A stretch of DNA of 64,000 bases from Bryopsis sp. KO-2023 (lineage: Eukaryota; Chlorophyta; Ulvophyceae; Bryopsidales; Bryopsidaceae), in contig BSYQ01000011.1 of the NCBI GenBank assembly GCA_030272585.1, positions 3,658,001 to 3,722,000 on the forward strand, read 5' to 3'. Shown piece by piece: positions 1 to 13,008 of the stretch. The position numbers and the translations under genes are program-made. Under the pieces are notes generated by a model that was given only the letters and a program-made list of their open reading frames with translations, was not told where the DNA came from and did no database searches. Every line of letters starts with the position of its first letter. Position 1 is the stretch's first letter.

Positions 1-1691
1 GGGGAGAGAAAAATATATTCAACCTGTATCGGAAGCGCAACACTGACCTTGATTTTTTTCTGTTTGGGAATTTCTTCCTCGATAATTTCCCAACCACTGC
101 ACATGGCGGTGCAATGCGTACGCGAGCATCGCGGTCTGCCTTCGCACAAAAAAACAAACAAACAATAAGAATTGAAATAGGGGGCAGAGAGCTGGATATG
201 GACATTGTGATGATACGTTTTTTTTTTCTTTTCTGAGTCAGCCTATAACACATTTTCGTGAATGGGCTGCACTCGGCCGTTTGGCCTTGTGTGAAGTACT
301 TTCATTTCAATTCAATGATTGGAATAACTGGACGTTTTGATTTCCACTTTTGCATGGATTCGCTAAGATCAGCATTATATGACATTCTTGCTCTCTATTT
401 TTTTTCCTGGGATCTTACCATTGACTCATTTCTATTGATTCATTTATCTAAATCACTGCAAATTAGTCACAGCATATTTTCTCACACCAGGGCTGTACAG
501 TATCCTCATAAAATTGTTCATTTTCGAATAGAAATACATTTTTTGATATTTGGAAAAAATATTTTCAAAGATGAAGTCACACATTGGGTTACTCACGCGG
601 AAACGCGATTTTTTCTGAGGGTGGGTATGGCGCGCTGGTCCAATGGTCGTTTGCGCTGCGATAAGGCCGCTTTGAAACATCGACACCGGCAATTCCCCAG
701 CACAACCATTTTCTCCTCTCCACACCTCAACGAATCACTGCCCACCAAAAATACTGTTTTTTTTTTTAAATGGCTGCGCGAAATGACGTGGAGTGTGTGT
801 CAATCACGATGACGTAAAAACACAGCCGCCTTTTTCGTTCTTGAAAATTTGGCGTTTTTCGTTTCTGGTGCAGGCGTTGGTGGCGTGCTGGTGGCATTCT
901 GGCGGTGGCGTTCCATCTTCAGTGGTGATATGTCTTTCTTAAATTCACAAACATGTTTGTGAATTTAAGAAAGACATATCGGAGAACATATGTTGTCTTT
1001 ACAGCGTTCTTCCAGGAGTTTATCGTCCCCTTTTCTTCTTTTTTTATATTTTTTTTTTCAAATGTGTTCCATCGAGGCTGGAATCCCCATGTCGCCCGTC
1101 CATTGTGCAGAAGAAGAGTGATGCGGGCCCTTTTGTTGAAATCGCCAAGCAACCAACTGGACGTCTTTCTGTATTTTTTTTTTCCTCCTGAGGATTTTCC
1201 ATACTGTTTGGATCCACCACCAACTTCAGCGCCGTTCGTTTGAAAGCTGGACCTCTCGATTTTCAACCCCCCCTTGCCCACCCATGAACACTCCCAACCT
1301 GTTGCAGAATTTTGGAAGGGGGATGAGGGGTGTCAATTCGCGCTTACGTCGATATCTCGTGAGGCCGCGTCATCGACTCGTGGAAAACGAAAGGTCGCCA
1401 CCCCCACACACGTTTTCCCCACCACCACTCAAACACCAACCAGCCTACTCGTTCGGGAAGCGCACGTCACTCGGTCCGAACGGAAAAAAAACCCGAAAAA
1501 AAGGGGATTCGACGGAAAAAAAAAAGTTTGGAAACCCTTGTCAGAAGGAGGGAGGAATTAAAAGCGACGCACAGGAAGGAAAGAAAGAAGCCGGCTGCCG
1601 GTTTTGCGCGACAGGCAAAGCACGTACGGTGTCGAAAGGTGTATATCGTCGCTGAAAAGAAAGCAACGACAGCTTGGACTGGAATTTGAAC
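1..1691. other. upstream region without a recognised gene
   Basis: Only low-complexity open frames occur here, with many T and A runs and short basic or Pro-rich frames that match no family I know. The one clear structure is a perfect 54-bp palindrome at 927-980. The last few hundred bases lead into the ferrochelatase start and presumably hold its promoter, but I see no recognisable core element. Confidence 0.5.
927..980. repeat. perfect 54-bp palindrome
   Basis: Two 27-base arms are exact reverse complements with no spacer, centred on ACATGT at 951-956. The outer ends read GATATGTCTTTC and GAAAGACATATC. The structure could extrude a cruciform or form a hairpin as RNA. No target duplication or transposon terminal sequence is visible around it. 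Confidence 0.95.
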
Positions 1692-4126
1692 ATGAGCGGG
1701 GCGACTTTTTCGACCATCTGTGGAGTACCGTCGACTTCGAACAGAGTCGAGACTGGGGCCGGAAGCCTCGTTTGTAGGTTGCCGACCTGCGTCAGGTATT
1801 GTCCAGAAACCGGGCGGTTGGGAAACGACGAAAATACAACATACGACGTTTGGTCGCCAGTTTCTGTCCTCCCCAGTCGCCGAAGCAGCCAAAAAAAAGG
1901 TCAAAAAAAGAGAGAGAGAAAGTCTTCGACTTGTTTTTTGGGGGAAGCTGGGTGCTTGCAAACGAGATGGGATGGATTCTTTTCCGACACGGCTAGTTGA
2001 CACGAATAGATTTGTTTTTTTTCCTGTCTTTTTTCGCCAACGTTATTTCCTCCCCCGTACGATAAGATGGGTGGCTTGCTGGTGGTTTGGTTTTGTTGGG
2101 AGAAAAAACTCGTTCTCTTTCGAAGCCCTAAGGGGTCTTTCGATGCAGTGGTTAATTCTTTCTGGAGCCTTGGGAATGCACTGAAGTCGAAATTTGATAG
2201 AGCTTATGTGTTCGCAGGTCTCGCCGGGTTCCACAAAACAACCCTGTTTCGCGTCGCGCGGTCGCGACCTCCGACGCCGGCCCGATTGGCGAATTGCCTC
2301 TCGATGGAAACCGCTCGCAAACGCCGAGAGACAATCCCGGCGCTCAGCGCGACAAAGTGGGAATTCTGCTTTTGAATCTGGGCGGGCCAGACAGCCTCGA
2401 CGACGTGCAGCCCTTCTTGTACAATCTTTTTGCGGACCCCGATATCCTCCGACTTCCGCAGGGCCTGAGATTCTTGCAACCACTCCTAGCGCAGGTGATT
2501 TCCACTCTGCGCGCTCCTCAATCATCCGAGGGGTACAAAGCCATCGGAGGACGGTCTCCTCTCAGGGAAATCACCGAAGCTCAGGGTTCGGCGCTGGAGA
2601 GCGCGTTAAGATCCAAGGGACAGGATGCAAGCGTATACGTGGCGATGCGCTACTGGCATCCCTACACGGAGGAGGCGATGGAGGCGGTGAAACGAGACGG
2701 GGTGACTCGGTTGGTCGTGTTGCCGCTGTACCCCCAATTCTCGATCTCTACCAGCGGCTCCAGCCTGCGCTTGCTCCAATACCTGTTCGAAACCGACCCG
2801 AATCTCAAACACCTCCAGCACACCGTGATCCCTTCTTGGTATCAACGCCCCGGGTACGTCAAGGCCATGACGGACTTGATAATGAGCGAACTGGCGCAGT
2901 TCGAGAGCCCAAAAGATGCCGAGATCTTTTTCTCGGCACACGGGGTGCCGAAGTCGTACGTGGAGGAAGCGGGGGACCCATACAAGGAGGAAATGGAGGA
3001 GTGCGTGAACCTGATAATGAAAGAGCTGGGCAAGCGTGGGGTGGAAAACTCTTTCACTTTGGCCTATCAGAGCAGGGTGGGGCCTGTGGAGTGGTTGAGA
3101 CCATACACTGACGAATCCATCAGGTGGGGTCGGAGATCACTTAATATTCTGGCATCCAACAGAAAGCACAACCAGTATGGAAACTAGACGGAAAAAGAAA
3201 ACAGGAAAAGAACGTCCCTCTTTACTGATAGATAGATAGATAAACTGATTGTATGTGTGTGTGCATTTTTTTTCCCGACCAGAACGCTTGGTCGAGCCGG
3301 CGTGAAGGGGCTCCTTGCGGTTCCCATCAGTTTCGTGAGCGAGCATATCGAAACGCTGGAGGAAATCGACATGGAGTACAGAGAATTGGCCGAAGAGAGC
3401 GGAATTCACAACTGGAGGAGAGTGCCCGCTCTCAATACAAACGCTGCTTTCATCAATGACCTGGCTGATGCTGTGCTCGAATCGTTGCCTTACGTGGGCT
3501 CCATGGTCGGGGCATCCGATTCGTTGGTGCCAATCGGTACGTTTTCGGGGTTTTTTCTGAATCGCGTCATCGTTCTGTCAGAATTTTGGTTGGTCCTCTA
3601 GTTGAAAGGAGAGCATCAAGTTAAAGACTGGTAAAGAATAGTTTACTAGCCTTCTTTTTAGTTGAACACTAGGAAGAGAAAAGCTTCTGAAAACCTCGGA
3701 ACAGCTCCAGTCTTTGCAGAACCTTTTCACATGGGGTGAAAAACAGGGTGAAATCACCTCGCTCCAAAAAAAATAATATTAAATGAAGAGGAAGAAAGAG
3801 ATATTGATGAGTGAGGGGATATCACCCTGTTTAACACTCATATATATATATATATATGCGTAAGTGCATGTTTCGGTAAGAAAACATTCTTTTTTTTTCC
3901 CTAAGATGTTCATTGGCTTTTAGGTGGGATCGACTCCTTATTGGAAGCCTACGATCGAGAGCGGCGAACTGTACCTCCTCCAGTCGGCCTATGGCAATGG
4001 GGCTGGACTTCGAGTGCGGAAATCTGGAATGGGAGGTTGGCGATGGTGGCTATTTTCCTCATACTGCTGCTCGAGGTTTCTACTGGACAAGGAATTATTT
4101 CAACTTTTGAGGTCCCCTCTATGTAG
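1692..4126 (+). CDS. plastid ferrochelatase with C-terminal LHC/CAB-like helix
   Basis: Ferrochelatase inserts Fe2+ into protoporphyrin IX, the last step of heme synthesis. Predicted exons are 1692-1795, 2218-3123, 3283-3536 and 3924-4126; phases join exactly to give 488 aa, close to plant plastid enzymes. Residues 1-80 are Ser/Arg/Thr-rich, like a transit peptide. The catalytic core starts near residue 81 ([11 protein letters not shown]) and has the family signatures [10 protein letters not shown] (His near 276), [10 protein letters not shown] and [14 protein letters not shown]. After a Pro-rich hinge the C-terminus carries WGWT, then EIWNGRLAM followed by a hydrophobic helix. That is the chlorophyll-binding ExxNGRxAM motif of type-2 ferrochelatases and LHC proteins, and it implies a thylakoid location. 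Exon 1 is the least certain part, chosen for phase, a CAG|gtatt donor and transit-peptide composition. The rest is secure. Confidence 0.93.
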
Positions 4127-7100
4127 GGAGGAAACAAAAAAGAGGAAAAAAAAGCACCTCCTTTTTTGCTCCCTTATTTTCTTTTTTTATGGTATTTCCT
4201 GTTATTTGACTTTCTGGGGGATTGTTTGGCCTTCTCTGGAACCTCCCTTTTTTTTTCTTGGGAGTAACGAGAGGTGGGAAAAAAAAATTGGGGGGGAAAA
4301 TTAAAGGGGAAAAAAAAGCAATACGAAAGACAAAAAAGTGCAAGATGCAAAAACCATACCCGAAATGGTGGGCTCAATTCTAAGGGGAAAAAGAACAAAG
4401 AGGGGGGATGTCCTGTTCGCATGTCTTCCATGAAGAAGAAAAAGTGTGACATCACCCTTTCTTGTGCCAATTAAGTGGTTTTTTGGAGTGTGAGAGTACA
4501 CAATTGAAAGAAAAAGAAAAAAAGAGTGAGAGAGAATTGGTAAGAAGGGAAATCAACTCACTGCAGATGCAGCTATCCAGCGACAATCTTTTTTCTGCTT
4601 TTTTTTCCCCTCTAGGGGAAAAATATGGTAGAAAAAGGACAGGGGGAAGAAGGGTGTTGCACGAATTTGTCAATGAAGAAAAGGAGCAAGAATTTAGAGC
4701 AGATATTTTTCGAAAGAAAATGCAAATTCCAAAAACACGGGGTGAAAAGAAAAAGAAAATTTGGGGGTGGAGGATTTTGGGCAGGTCCCCCCCCCCCCCC
4801 CCTCTCCTTTTTTTTGTTGGAAGGAAAACCAAAAGAAACTGACTGCCGATGTATATCATGATTATTAACGGGGATGGAAGAAAAAAAAAAAAGAAAAAAA
4901 AGAGAGAGAGAGGACATGTGCACTCTTTGGTGAATGGATTCATGCATTTTTATACGTTCATTTGAAAATGTACCTTTCAGTGACCTTCGATTTCAACTTT
5001 TTTTTTTTTTTGCATCGACTTTTTTTTTTGCACCCCTTTGTAGACAGAATTTGGGGATTGGGTTATATTACTGGGAGAGAGGAAAAAACAGAAAATCTGG
5101 GCCTGTGGTGTATTCGATTTTTTTTTCTTTTCGCTCTATATATGTACGTGTGTGTGTCAAATACCTTGTTAAACCAACAAGAAAAAAAAAAAGAGGAAAA
5201 ACAAAAGGGTAAGAGGGGGGAAGCAGTTGAAAAAGAGGAAAGAGAAATGCCGGCTATCATTTTTAAAACCCCCCGTGGGGGGAAAGGGGGGGGAGGGGCG
5301 ATTTCTGTTGGGGGGGGAGACGAGATTTTTAAATTTCGCCATGTCTTTTTTCTTTTTTTTTCTCAAATATTGTCCCATAGATCCATCACTTTTTGAATCA
5401 ACATCCACCAAAGAGTAAAAAAGAGAGAATCCAAGTTTAAGAAGAAAAAAAAAAACGGGGTTTTTTTGCCTGTTTTCTTGATATTCCCTGGCAAGATATC
5501 ATTGTATCTTCAACCCTCCCCCCCCCCCGGGAAAAAAAAGTGTGTAAGAAAGCTTTTGTGAATAGAAACCTTTGGTTTTCAGAAAGCGTGAGAAAAAGAC
5601 GATTGATGGTGTCCCATCAATTCGCTCGAAGGATATATTTTCTTTGGAGGGCGATTTCTTTTTCCTTTTTCTTGCGTTGATATCGGAAAGCTGAACCAGA
5701 GAATATGCTTTCAGCAGAATGGTTTTTTTTGGGCATATCGTGATGGGTTTGGTTTTCCACTGACGGGTTGACTACTATGTGTGGTTTCTTTGTTTTTATT
5801 ATTTCGCAGGTGGGGGGGTGTTTTGATAGTTGGTTATTTTTGATGCAATATGTTTCGGAGTACTGGGATTGACCCGTTGGGTATCGAACAAACAACACGG
5901 GTGTATTTTTTTTTTGTTTTTTTCTTTTTTTTTCTCCTTGTTTCTACGACGTTTTTAAAAGATCTTGATGATATTCGGAGAGCAGTGGGGCAATTGCCAC
6001 CAATTTCCAAAAGAAAAAAAAAGAAAACAGAAAAAAACAGCATCATTAAAAGAAAGGAAGGAAAGGTAATGAGAATCCATGCTGAAATCTGTTTTAGTCG
6101 AACAATGCGCTTTCCCCCTTCTCCCTGTTCCGAAAACTGTTCCAACTATGATGTGTGTGTTTGTTTCGTTTCAATTTTGAGGTTTTTTGGAGGAGAGGGA
6201 TGTTGATTATTGTGTCAAAATGAAATGGAGGAAGGGTCGATTGCATATTCCTGAGCAGTTCTCATTTCCATTTTCAAAAAAAAATTTGGGGGGGGGGGGA
6301 ATTCTTTCCCAATATTACATTTTCCCTGCTTGTGCAGGGTGTGCGTACTCACGAACATAACAATGGATAGGTCAATGTTGGAAATATGTCGAAGGGGGAA
6401 GAGGATTGAGTTCAAGAGATGCCTGGGAAATTGTGCGTTTTTGGTGGGGGGGTTTCTGTTTTTTTTTGGGGGGGGGGGGATTCCATGTACAGGGAAAAAA
6501 GTGAAAGAGGGGGGAAGAAGCTGCAAGGATATTCTGAGAAAGTCTGCAAGGGCTACTGAAAAATATGCATCTGTGAGGTCGATTTTTTGTTCTTTTTAAT
6601 CGTTCTTGGTGAGGAGAAGAGATTCCTGGAAAAAACAGGGCTACCTGTGTGCAAACAGAGAATTTCAAGGATTTGAAAAAAAAAACATCAGGAAATCCAA
6701 ATTCGAATTTGACTTCTCATTCATTTGTTCTTTTTTTTTTTTTTTGATTTATCTATGTATTTTTTGGAAGGGCATAAACTATTCGAACGCATGATTGCCG
6801 CTGCTGTTTGTTGGGAAGGAGACAATGGACAGCATTTTAGAACTGTAGGTGTATTGTTTGTGTCTTGTGTATGAGTAATAAGAGAATGGAAGAAGAAAAC
6901 GAAGGAAAGTAAAAGAAAATAGGGGGCTTTTAAAGAGGAAGGGGAGGGGGGGGGGGTGATGGCAAAATACTATTTTTGATTTTGTTATTTTTATTCTTGG
7001 TCTGTTGTGGTCTATGGACATGGCTGAAGTTGATGGTTGTATTTTGGGATGTTATTTTTAATTCTTTTCTCACTTATTTGGTCCCTTTGGACATGTGGAT

Positions 7101-8406
7101 ATTGCCTATCGATTTAAAAAAATGTCTTGCATCGAATTACATGTACATGCTCCCGGTTATTTCAGGAAGTGTGGATCTCTTGTTTTTTGATGCATGTTTT
7201 TTTTCAGCACACACAACCAAAATTATAGCACCAGGGTGAGAAAAACAGAGATGCTCCTTGAAAACAAGAATTAGGATGAAGGATAGATATATCTGTACTT
7301 GCTGTAACCCCTTCGGAAGGTAGGGGGGTTTATCGACTCCACACTATACAACGTTTCTGGGACCTTTCTTACGACCAACAGATAGAGTCGTTTTCATAAC
7401 AACAACAATAATTACATATTGCCTACATATTGTCGTTTTCATGAACCTGCCAAATCGGACGGAACGAAAGTGCACCCAACCCAGCCGCCACCACTCCCAC
7501 CCAAGACACTACTTTCCACACATGCCAAAAATTGTTTGTCACACACATATGAACCATGTTTTGTTGTACACAACCAAAAAAAGTCTTTCATATCGACAGA
7601 AAATGTAAAAGCTGATCGATCGATCGATTAGAGTAAAGGTCTAACCGTGCAACCAAGCTTTTGATATTTTCTTAATATAAAACGTAGTTTGAACAAGATC
7701 AATACTTTATAAATACTGTAACATTTTTGGATTCCATAGACCTTTTGCCTTCACCGGGCTGGAGTCCTTCTGGCTGACACCAGTGTCTGACATATTTTGG
7801 GAACTGATCCCAGTGACAAAAACATCAGGGACAACAAAAAAACTCGTCAATCAATCAATGATTACATGTTGCCTGAGGAGCCAAAAACAAACAAACAAAC
7901 AAACGAACATCAATTACATTGTGTAGGAGAGCTATTCTCCTATTACAATGATCAGTAAAAAAATCAAATGTGACCATGTGTATTTTAATGTTGATTTGTT
8001 TGTGTGCATTTTTTTTTTTCACGTTAGGAAGAATCTTGATGGCAATTCAATTATGGTCAATGGGAAATATGTCAATATGTTTCTTTGGAAGCTCAAGGTC
8101 TTGATCCAAAAAATAGGCAGAATTTCTTTTGTCAGATTCGGAACGATGAAGGAACGACCAAGATGTGAAAGGGAAATTCTGGTGGTGGATCATTCTAGAC
8201 ATTCCAGAGGTGTCTGTTTCGGATCAGTCTACTTTGATGTTGGAAGAAATTAAAATGGCTGGAATGCCTGATGGACAAACTTTCCACCATGTACAGGTCT
8301 TTGCACAACCCCCTTTGTCAAACCCACTATACCATTCCCAACAGCAGCACCCAGGAAGTTCACTATGCTTGCCCAGCAAAAACCTAACACAAAATCAAGA
8401 AGGGGG
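4127..8406. other. low-complexity intergenic DNA, two doubtful exons
   Basis: A 4.3-kb stretch of A/T homopolymers with G or C runs (16 C at 4787-4802, G runs near 6288 and 6468), a short (AT)n at 3840-3857 just upstream, (CAAA)n near 7884 and GATC repeats near 7617. I recognise no gene. The only coding-looking piece is 8206-8296 on the plus strand, flanked by AG and GT, with a frame reading LEEIKMAGMPDGQTFHHVQ. It could be an exon or a decayed remnant. Confidence 0.4.
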
Positions 8407-11165
8407 CTCCTTGTGACCTCCAGAAAGAGCCGAAACCATCAAGATTCCAAGTTCGTGGGCAGGAACCCAGTAAAGAATTTAGACAGCACCACACTTCATC
8501 CCTCCCTGCCTTTGCAGATATAATGCACCCTTAACGGCACCTACAACCCCCCCCCCCTTTTTTTTAATATAGAGTTTTTATATTCCCTTCAGGCAGATTT
8601 CCGAGTTTTTGATTTTACACAGGTTTCTATTTTCCTCCTCCTCGGTCCAAGGGTGTTGACGAAATCGTTCCAAGAGCAGTCCATTCCGCATCCGGGTATC
8701 TCCACCGGAACCCCATCGTAGTTCAGATTGACATAAAACAAATTAACGTCGCCACTTTCGTGAGCCCTCAATTCCAGTACCACCCTGGACACGAAATCCG
8801 GAAAGTGCCAATTGACCACCCCCAGAACAGACAGGAGCGCTGCCACCGTTGAGTCATGGGCGGAATAAAGCACCATGAAGTCTGCGTTGTTAATCAAACA
8901 CATGAGCGAATGCTGAGTTTTCCCACAGGGAGCGATTTTAATACTGGAGCATGCCATATAATCTTGTGAAAGTCTTATTTTTTCTTTGTCGACTTGAAGA
9001 AAATATCTAATTTGTGTTTGGGGAGAGCAAGGGTCAAAAAAAGGACGTGTTTTGACAGCCGGAGCCATGCAGCGAATCCAGACCTTGTGTTTTTGATTCT
9101 GTTGATGGTTGTGGAAGGTGAGCTTGCATTCGTTCCATTATCTCATCCAATAACATGCCAGCAGCGAGGGGGCCTCTATCCACGCTGTATCTGAAAAACA
9201 AAAGCTTCTGGAGTGAGTAAGATTCTGGAATCTGATCGAACATTAAAGTTCAGCAAATCCCTTTTTGATAAAAATTGAACGTTTTTCGTAAAACCTTACT
9301 CTTGGTGCCAAATCCAAGTTGCAACCTCCGTCAATTTCGGGACGAATTCGCCTTTGTATCGCTTGTCAGAGGGGTACTCCATTCCTTCTGTTTTAACACA
9401 TACAGCATTGTTCCAGACACGCTCCATCCACTGAAAATAAAAGGAAAGAATCAAAGTTTATTAAATAACAAAGCAAAAATCGGCCAACCGATATCAAAAT
9501 CTGTTTAATTTTTACCTTCAGATCAATTTTTGAGCATTCTGGAGGGTCTATTTCTTCTCGCAATGTTGTTCCATCCACATCTGAAATCAGACATACCTCA
9601 TTCCCCCCAACCACCTGTGACATGCACGGGAAAAAAAATAAAAAAAAAATCTTATGCCATACATTTATCGCACTTTTTCAAAACAAGTTTTATAATTTCT
9701 TGTTATTATTAAATACCGTGGTGTGGTCAAAGAAACCTTGTCGAAAAAGATATAAAAACGCCACTTACATCCTCGATCATGTCCAATTCCCTTTTGAATA
9801 GGGTTTGCGGAGCGTTTAAAAACTGGCTCGAGTTTTTCAGCCTTGCGACTTGGTCCAGCCATCCTTCGCACTCTTCAAATTGAAGCAGCAACGGCCTCTG
9901 AAAAAAATAATAAAAAACTGGAGAAGTCTGCTTTCGAGTAACTGACAAAGAAACAAAAAACAATTCCTATGGGTGTGTATCACCTGTGACGATTGCACTT
10001 TGGGGATTCCATTTGGGACGGTTTGGATGCCCATGCATGCGGCTGCGCATTTCATAGAGGATTTGAGGCCTTTTTCAGGCCTGCATTCACAATTTCCAAC
10101 CTCCAGGTTTGGCTCCACCCCGTTGTCTGAGAAGAGGCCTAACAGCACACCGTGTGCCGTGTCGACTGTTCTGTCAATGTGAGTCGAGAATATGGAAATC
10201 GGAGTTGAAGTCATTGGGGGTGCCCCCTGGGTTAAATCTGGCCAGTAGATTTTGCGCAATTTCTGGCCGAGGGAAAATGCCTAGGGCAACAAACAGAAAA
10301 GGTGAATTAATTAATTCTCAGATAAAAGGGGAAAAAAGCAAAAATATTTTTCAAAGAAACACCTCCCACAAAAAAGTCACACCTGTTCCATACCCTTGGG
10401 TGTCAATGCTCCCAATCGAACATCCCAATCCACAACGTCATTCTCAAAACCAAACTTCCACAAGCCGCTTCTTGCCCCTGCAACCCCACTTCAGAGATAC
10501 AGACATTTTCTTAAGACAATTATATTTCCAGGAGGCGTTATTCACAGGGGGGGACGACTTTGGGCCAACAGAAAAAGACGTCAAAATGGAACCCCAGTGG
10601 CAATACGATTTTCCACGACGTGGGTTTCTCCAAGAGAGGTCCAAGGTTGGAAAACCACACCTCACCGTGCCTGTGCACAATGGCCGCGAATTTCACAACC
10701 CCAGCATCCCTGCGTCCCGTGCGAAGAGTGGAAACGATGCCGCCCTTCGCCAAGTTGAACAGCACCAGCACGACGCATGCAGCGATCACGTACTTCGCGA
10801 CCTTCGCCCTGTCTTCCACGCAACTCAGCGCCTGTTTCCACGCAGGGAGGACGCCTTTTTCCGATCGGTCCCTGCTCGCTGCGGACATGCTGGTTCCTGT
10901 GAGGAAAACTGCCCTGCGGAGGTCCAACAGAGTGCGGCGTATGGTGAATCCCAGAGAAAGCGAGTAGGCGGCGTCTTCGCCCCCCAATACCGCTTGTCGA
11001 TCCTGCATGTGCTGCTTTCGTTTCACGCCCGCGTTTCTTGGCAGAATTCTAGAAAAGGAAGACACAACAGAAAACACTCATCCCCCGTACCCAAACCATC
11101 GTAACGCTCCCAATAACGCTCGATTGGCGTTACCAGGGAAGGGCCAAACAGGAGAAACGCCAGTG
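8407..11165. repeat. left arm of a 2.76-kb inverted duplication
   Basis: This segment is the near-identical reverse complement of 31271-34025. The match starts at the base after a G run (8407) and ends near CCAGTG at 11165. Over the gene the two copies differ in length by only a few bases, all in introns. The arm holds one complete acid phosphatase gene, its 3' flank and about 160 bp of its 5' flank. I found no terminal inverted repeats or target duplications at the borders. Confidence 0.95.
8589..11008 (-). CDS. membrane-anchored histidine acid phosphatase, left copy
   Basis: A clade-2 histidine phosphatase, predicted to hydrolyse phosphomonoesters through a phospho-histidine intermediate. 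Exons in transcription order: 11008-10666, 10477-10383, 10280-9984, 9897-9769, 9614-9516, 9430-9300, 9190-9084 and 8992-8589; phases join to give 534 aa. Residues about 69-90 form one hydrophobic helix after a basic N-terminus, a type II signal anchor, so the catalytic domain should face a secretory lumen or the outside. The catalytic RHGAR (113-117) is split by intron 1, and the proton-donor HD pair lies in YSAHDSTV (446-447). The architecture resembles PXYLP1-type Golgi phosphatases, but the substrate cannot be told. It differs from the right copy at only a few residues (for example Ile/Val next to HRHG, Leu/Met in exon 4), with no stop or frameshift. An in-frame extension upstream of Met1 stays open. 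Confidence 0.9.
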
Positions 11166-13008
11166 GCAGCTGCAGCCCCGCCAGGGAGAGAATTTGGCGG
11201 ACCTGGGCTCCTCGTGCAACTCGTCGAGGTCAAGGTTGTCCTGTTTCGTGTCTTTGAGCCGCCCCTTGATCACCATCGTCACTTTTCTTCTAGCCCATCT
11301 CCAGATTGATACCCCTCTTGCAAACTTTGAAGAATTCCATTCCTGCTCAAATTGGAGCCGTCGCCACCTCTGGACCATCATGATATTTTTTTATTTTTTT
11401 CTGATATTCCTGTAGAGATCTGTTGCTGTTTTCCAACTTTCTTTTCGATGGAACCATGATGCTTCTCCAGTTGGACCAATATGTAAGAAACAAACTGTTA
11501 CTTCAGCCATACAACAAACAGCATATCGAAGCATACAGAAAGACCTAGATACAACCAAGAAGAAGACTATCCTTGCTGCCAAGATCCGATCTGTACTATA
11601 AATAATCTCATTCAATTGGGTCTGACACAACAAAACTTAAAATGAATGTGGAGGATCCCATCTCTTCCAGGGGGATCAAAAAAACACATCTTTTTTTTTC
11701 TCTTTGCAGGAACCCTTGCACCGGCTGTCAGTGGAGGAAATGGGCAATCCAAGCCCAGTGGTGGATATTGGAGTGTTTGAAACAGATATGTTAATCTTGG
11801 ATGCTCCTATGATGCATCAAGGGAGCGGCCGCCACAAATAGAAAATTATTTCATTATTTTTGTTTCTGGGTTCACAGTTTGACTCATTTTTCGTTTCTTT
11901 CAGAATGCATTGCTGCATGTGGAGTCCACATTGTGGACTCCCTGGAAAAAACCCACCACCACCACCTAATTCGACATGGGAAAGAAAAGCCAAAATAGTT
12001 TCACGGCATTATTACCATCTGTCATATCAAAGTTAGGAATAACTCCAGTCAAGATTGTTGATTTTTAAGTCCATTGTTGGATCAACACAATACAGCCCCA
12101 GCTCATGAGGAAGAAATTTTGTACGAGAATATTACATTATTATGGCTTGGGATTGGGTTCCATATTCTTTTTTCTTACAAAAAGGACTTTGATACTCCAA
12201 CATTTTGATGGAAAATTGCAAATCAAATAACACGAATTACATCACTACATATTCCTTAAAAGAAAAAAAGAAAAAAAGACGAGGGAAAAAAAAATCGAAC
12301 AAAAAAAAAACACGATTGTTTTTTTTCTTCTCTATTTTTTGGTTTTTTCCCTGACATTCTATACACACCATGCAAACCTGACAAAAAAAATCCTATCATC
12401 ACCTCATCTCTTTTTCTTTCCATGGTTTTCTTTTCTTTTTTCTTGCTCCTTTTTTGAAACGAAACGAAACCAGATCCACCCTAGAAACATATCAAAAGCA
12501 AAAAAAAAAAAAAAAATTCAGATCTCCCTCTATTACTAATCTTCTCTGGCGATTCTTTTCTTTTTTTGTCTCTTTCGCTTTTTTTGGAAAGCTATTTTAA
12601 CAAATGGGCAAACAAAATCAGACAAAAAAAATCCAGAAGAAAGAATACTAGCGTGATTTCCTGTCTTCTCTTCTTTGCCTGCGAACTGACCGAGGGCTGA
12701 GAGGGAATTCATAAGCCCCTTGGTAAGAATTTCTTACAGGAGTTTTCTGCAGAGAAAACGAACAAGCAAGAAAATTGTTTAGTCAATCGTCCACTTGGAT
12801 TTGTTTGTGTGAGAACAAGGGACGATCAATTTCCTCCCAAGCTTTCTTTTTCTTTTTCTCAACAGGAATTTTTCTGAATCAACACAGCAAAAAGAAGTGG
12901 AAGGTTTCAAATCCACCTCCTCCCTTTAAAAAAAAAAAAGACAATGGTTTGCATGAATTGCACGACTAATTTTCTTTCAGCTAAAAAACGTAAAGTCAGT
13001 CTTTCCTT
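11166..13008. other. repeat fragments and a possible orphan exon
   Basis: 11252-11376 is an inverted copy of 42674-42799, and 11756-11800 is a direct copy of 42867-42912. A possible plus-strand terminal exon at 11710-11841 follows a good ctttgcag acceptor and reads EPLHRLSVEEMGNPSPVVDI, continuing to a stop. Its middle, VVDIGVFETDMLIL, recurs as VVDIGMFNADMLIL at the second site. I do not recognise the product. From 11842 to 13008 I see only T- and A-rich DNA. Confidence 0.5.
11252..11376 (-). repeat. dispersed 125-bp repeat, copy 1
   Basis: The reverse complement matches 42674-42799 at high identity, with small indels. In one frame both copies read GGD(G/V)SNLSRNGILQ, so it may be an exon remnant of a Gly/Ser/Asp-rich protein that was copied and rearranged. 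Confidence 0.85.

Noticed and set aside
2194-3111. Plus-strand open frame of 305 codons
   Set aside because: It overlaps ferrochelatase exon 2 in another frame and has no family features; it is a shadow of the GC-rich coding exon.
3840-3857. Short (AT)n, (CAAA)n, GATC and (GATT)n runs (also near 7617, 7884, 22790 and 63832) as separate features
   Set aside because: Ordinary short microsatellites in non-coding DNA; mentioned only where they help describe a gap.
10109-11104. 331-codon plus-strand frame, with a 281-codon counterpart at 31482-32327 on the minus strand
   Set aside because: Both lie antisense to the phosphatase exons and cross its introns. Their presence in both arms follows from the duplication and is no evidence for a gene.
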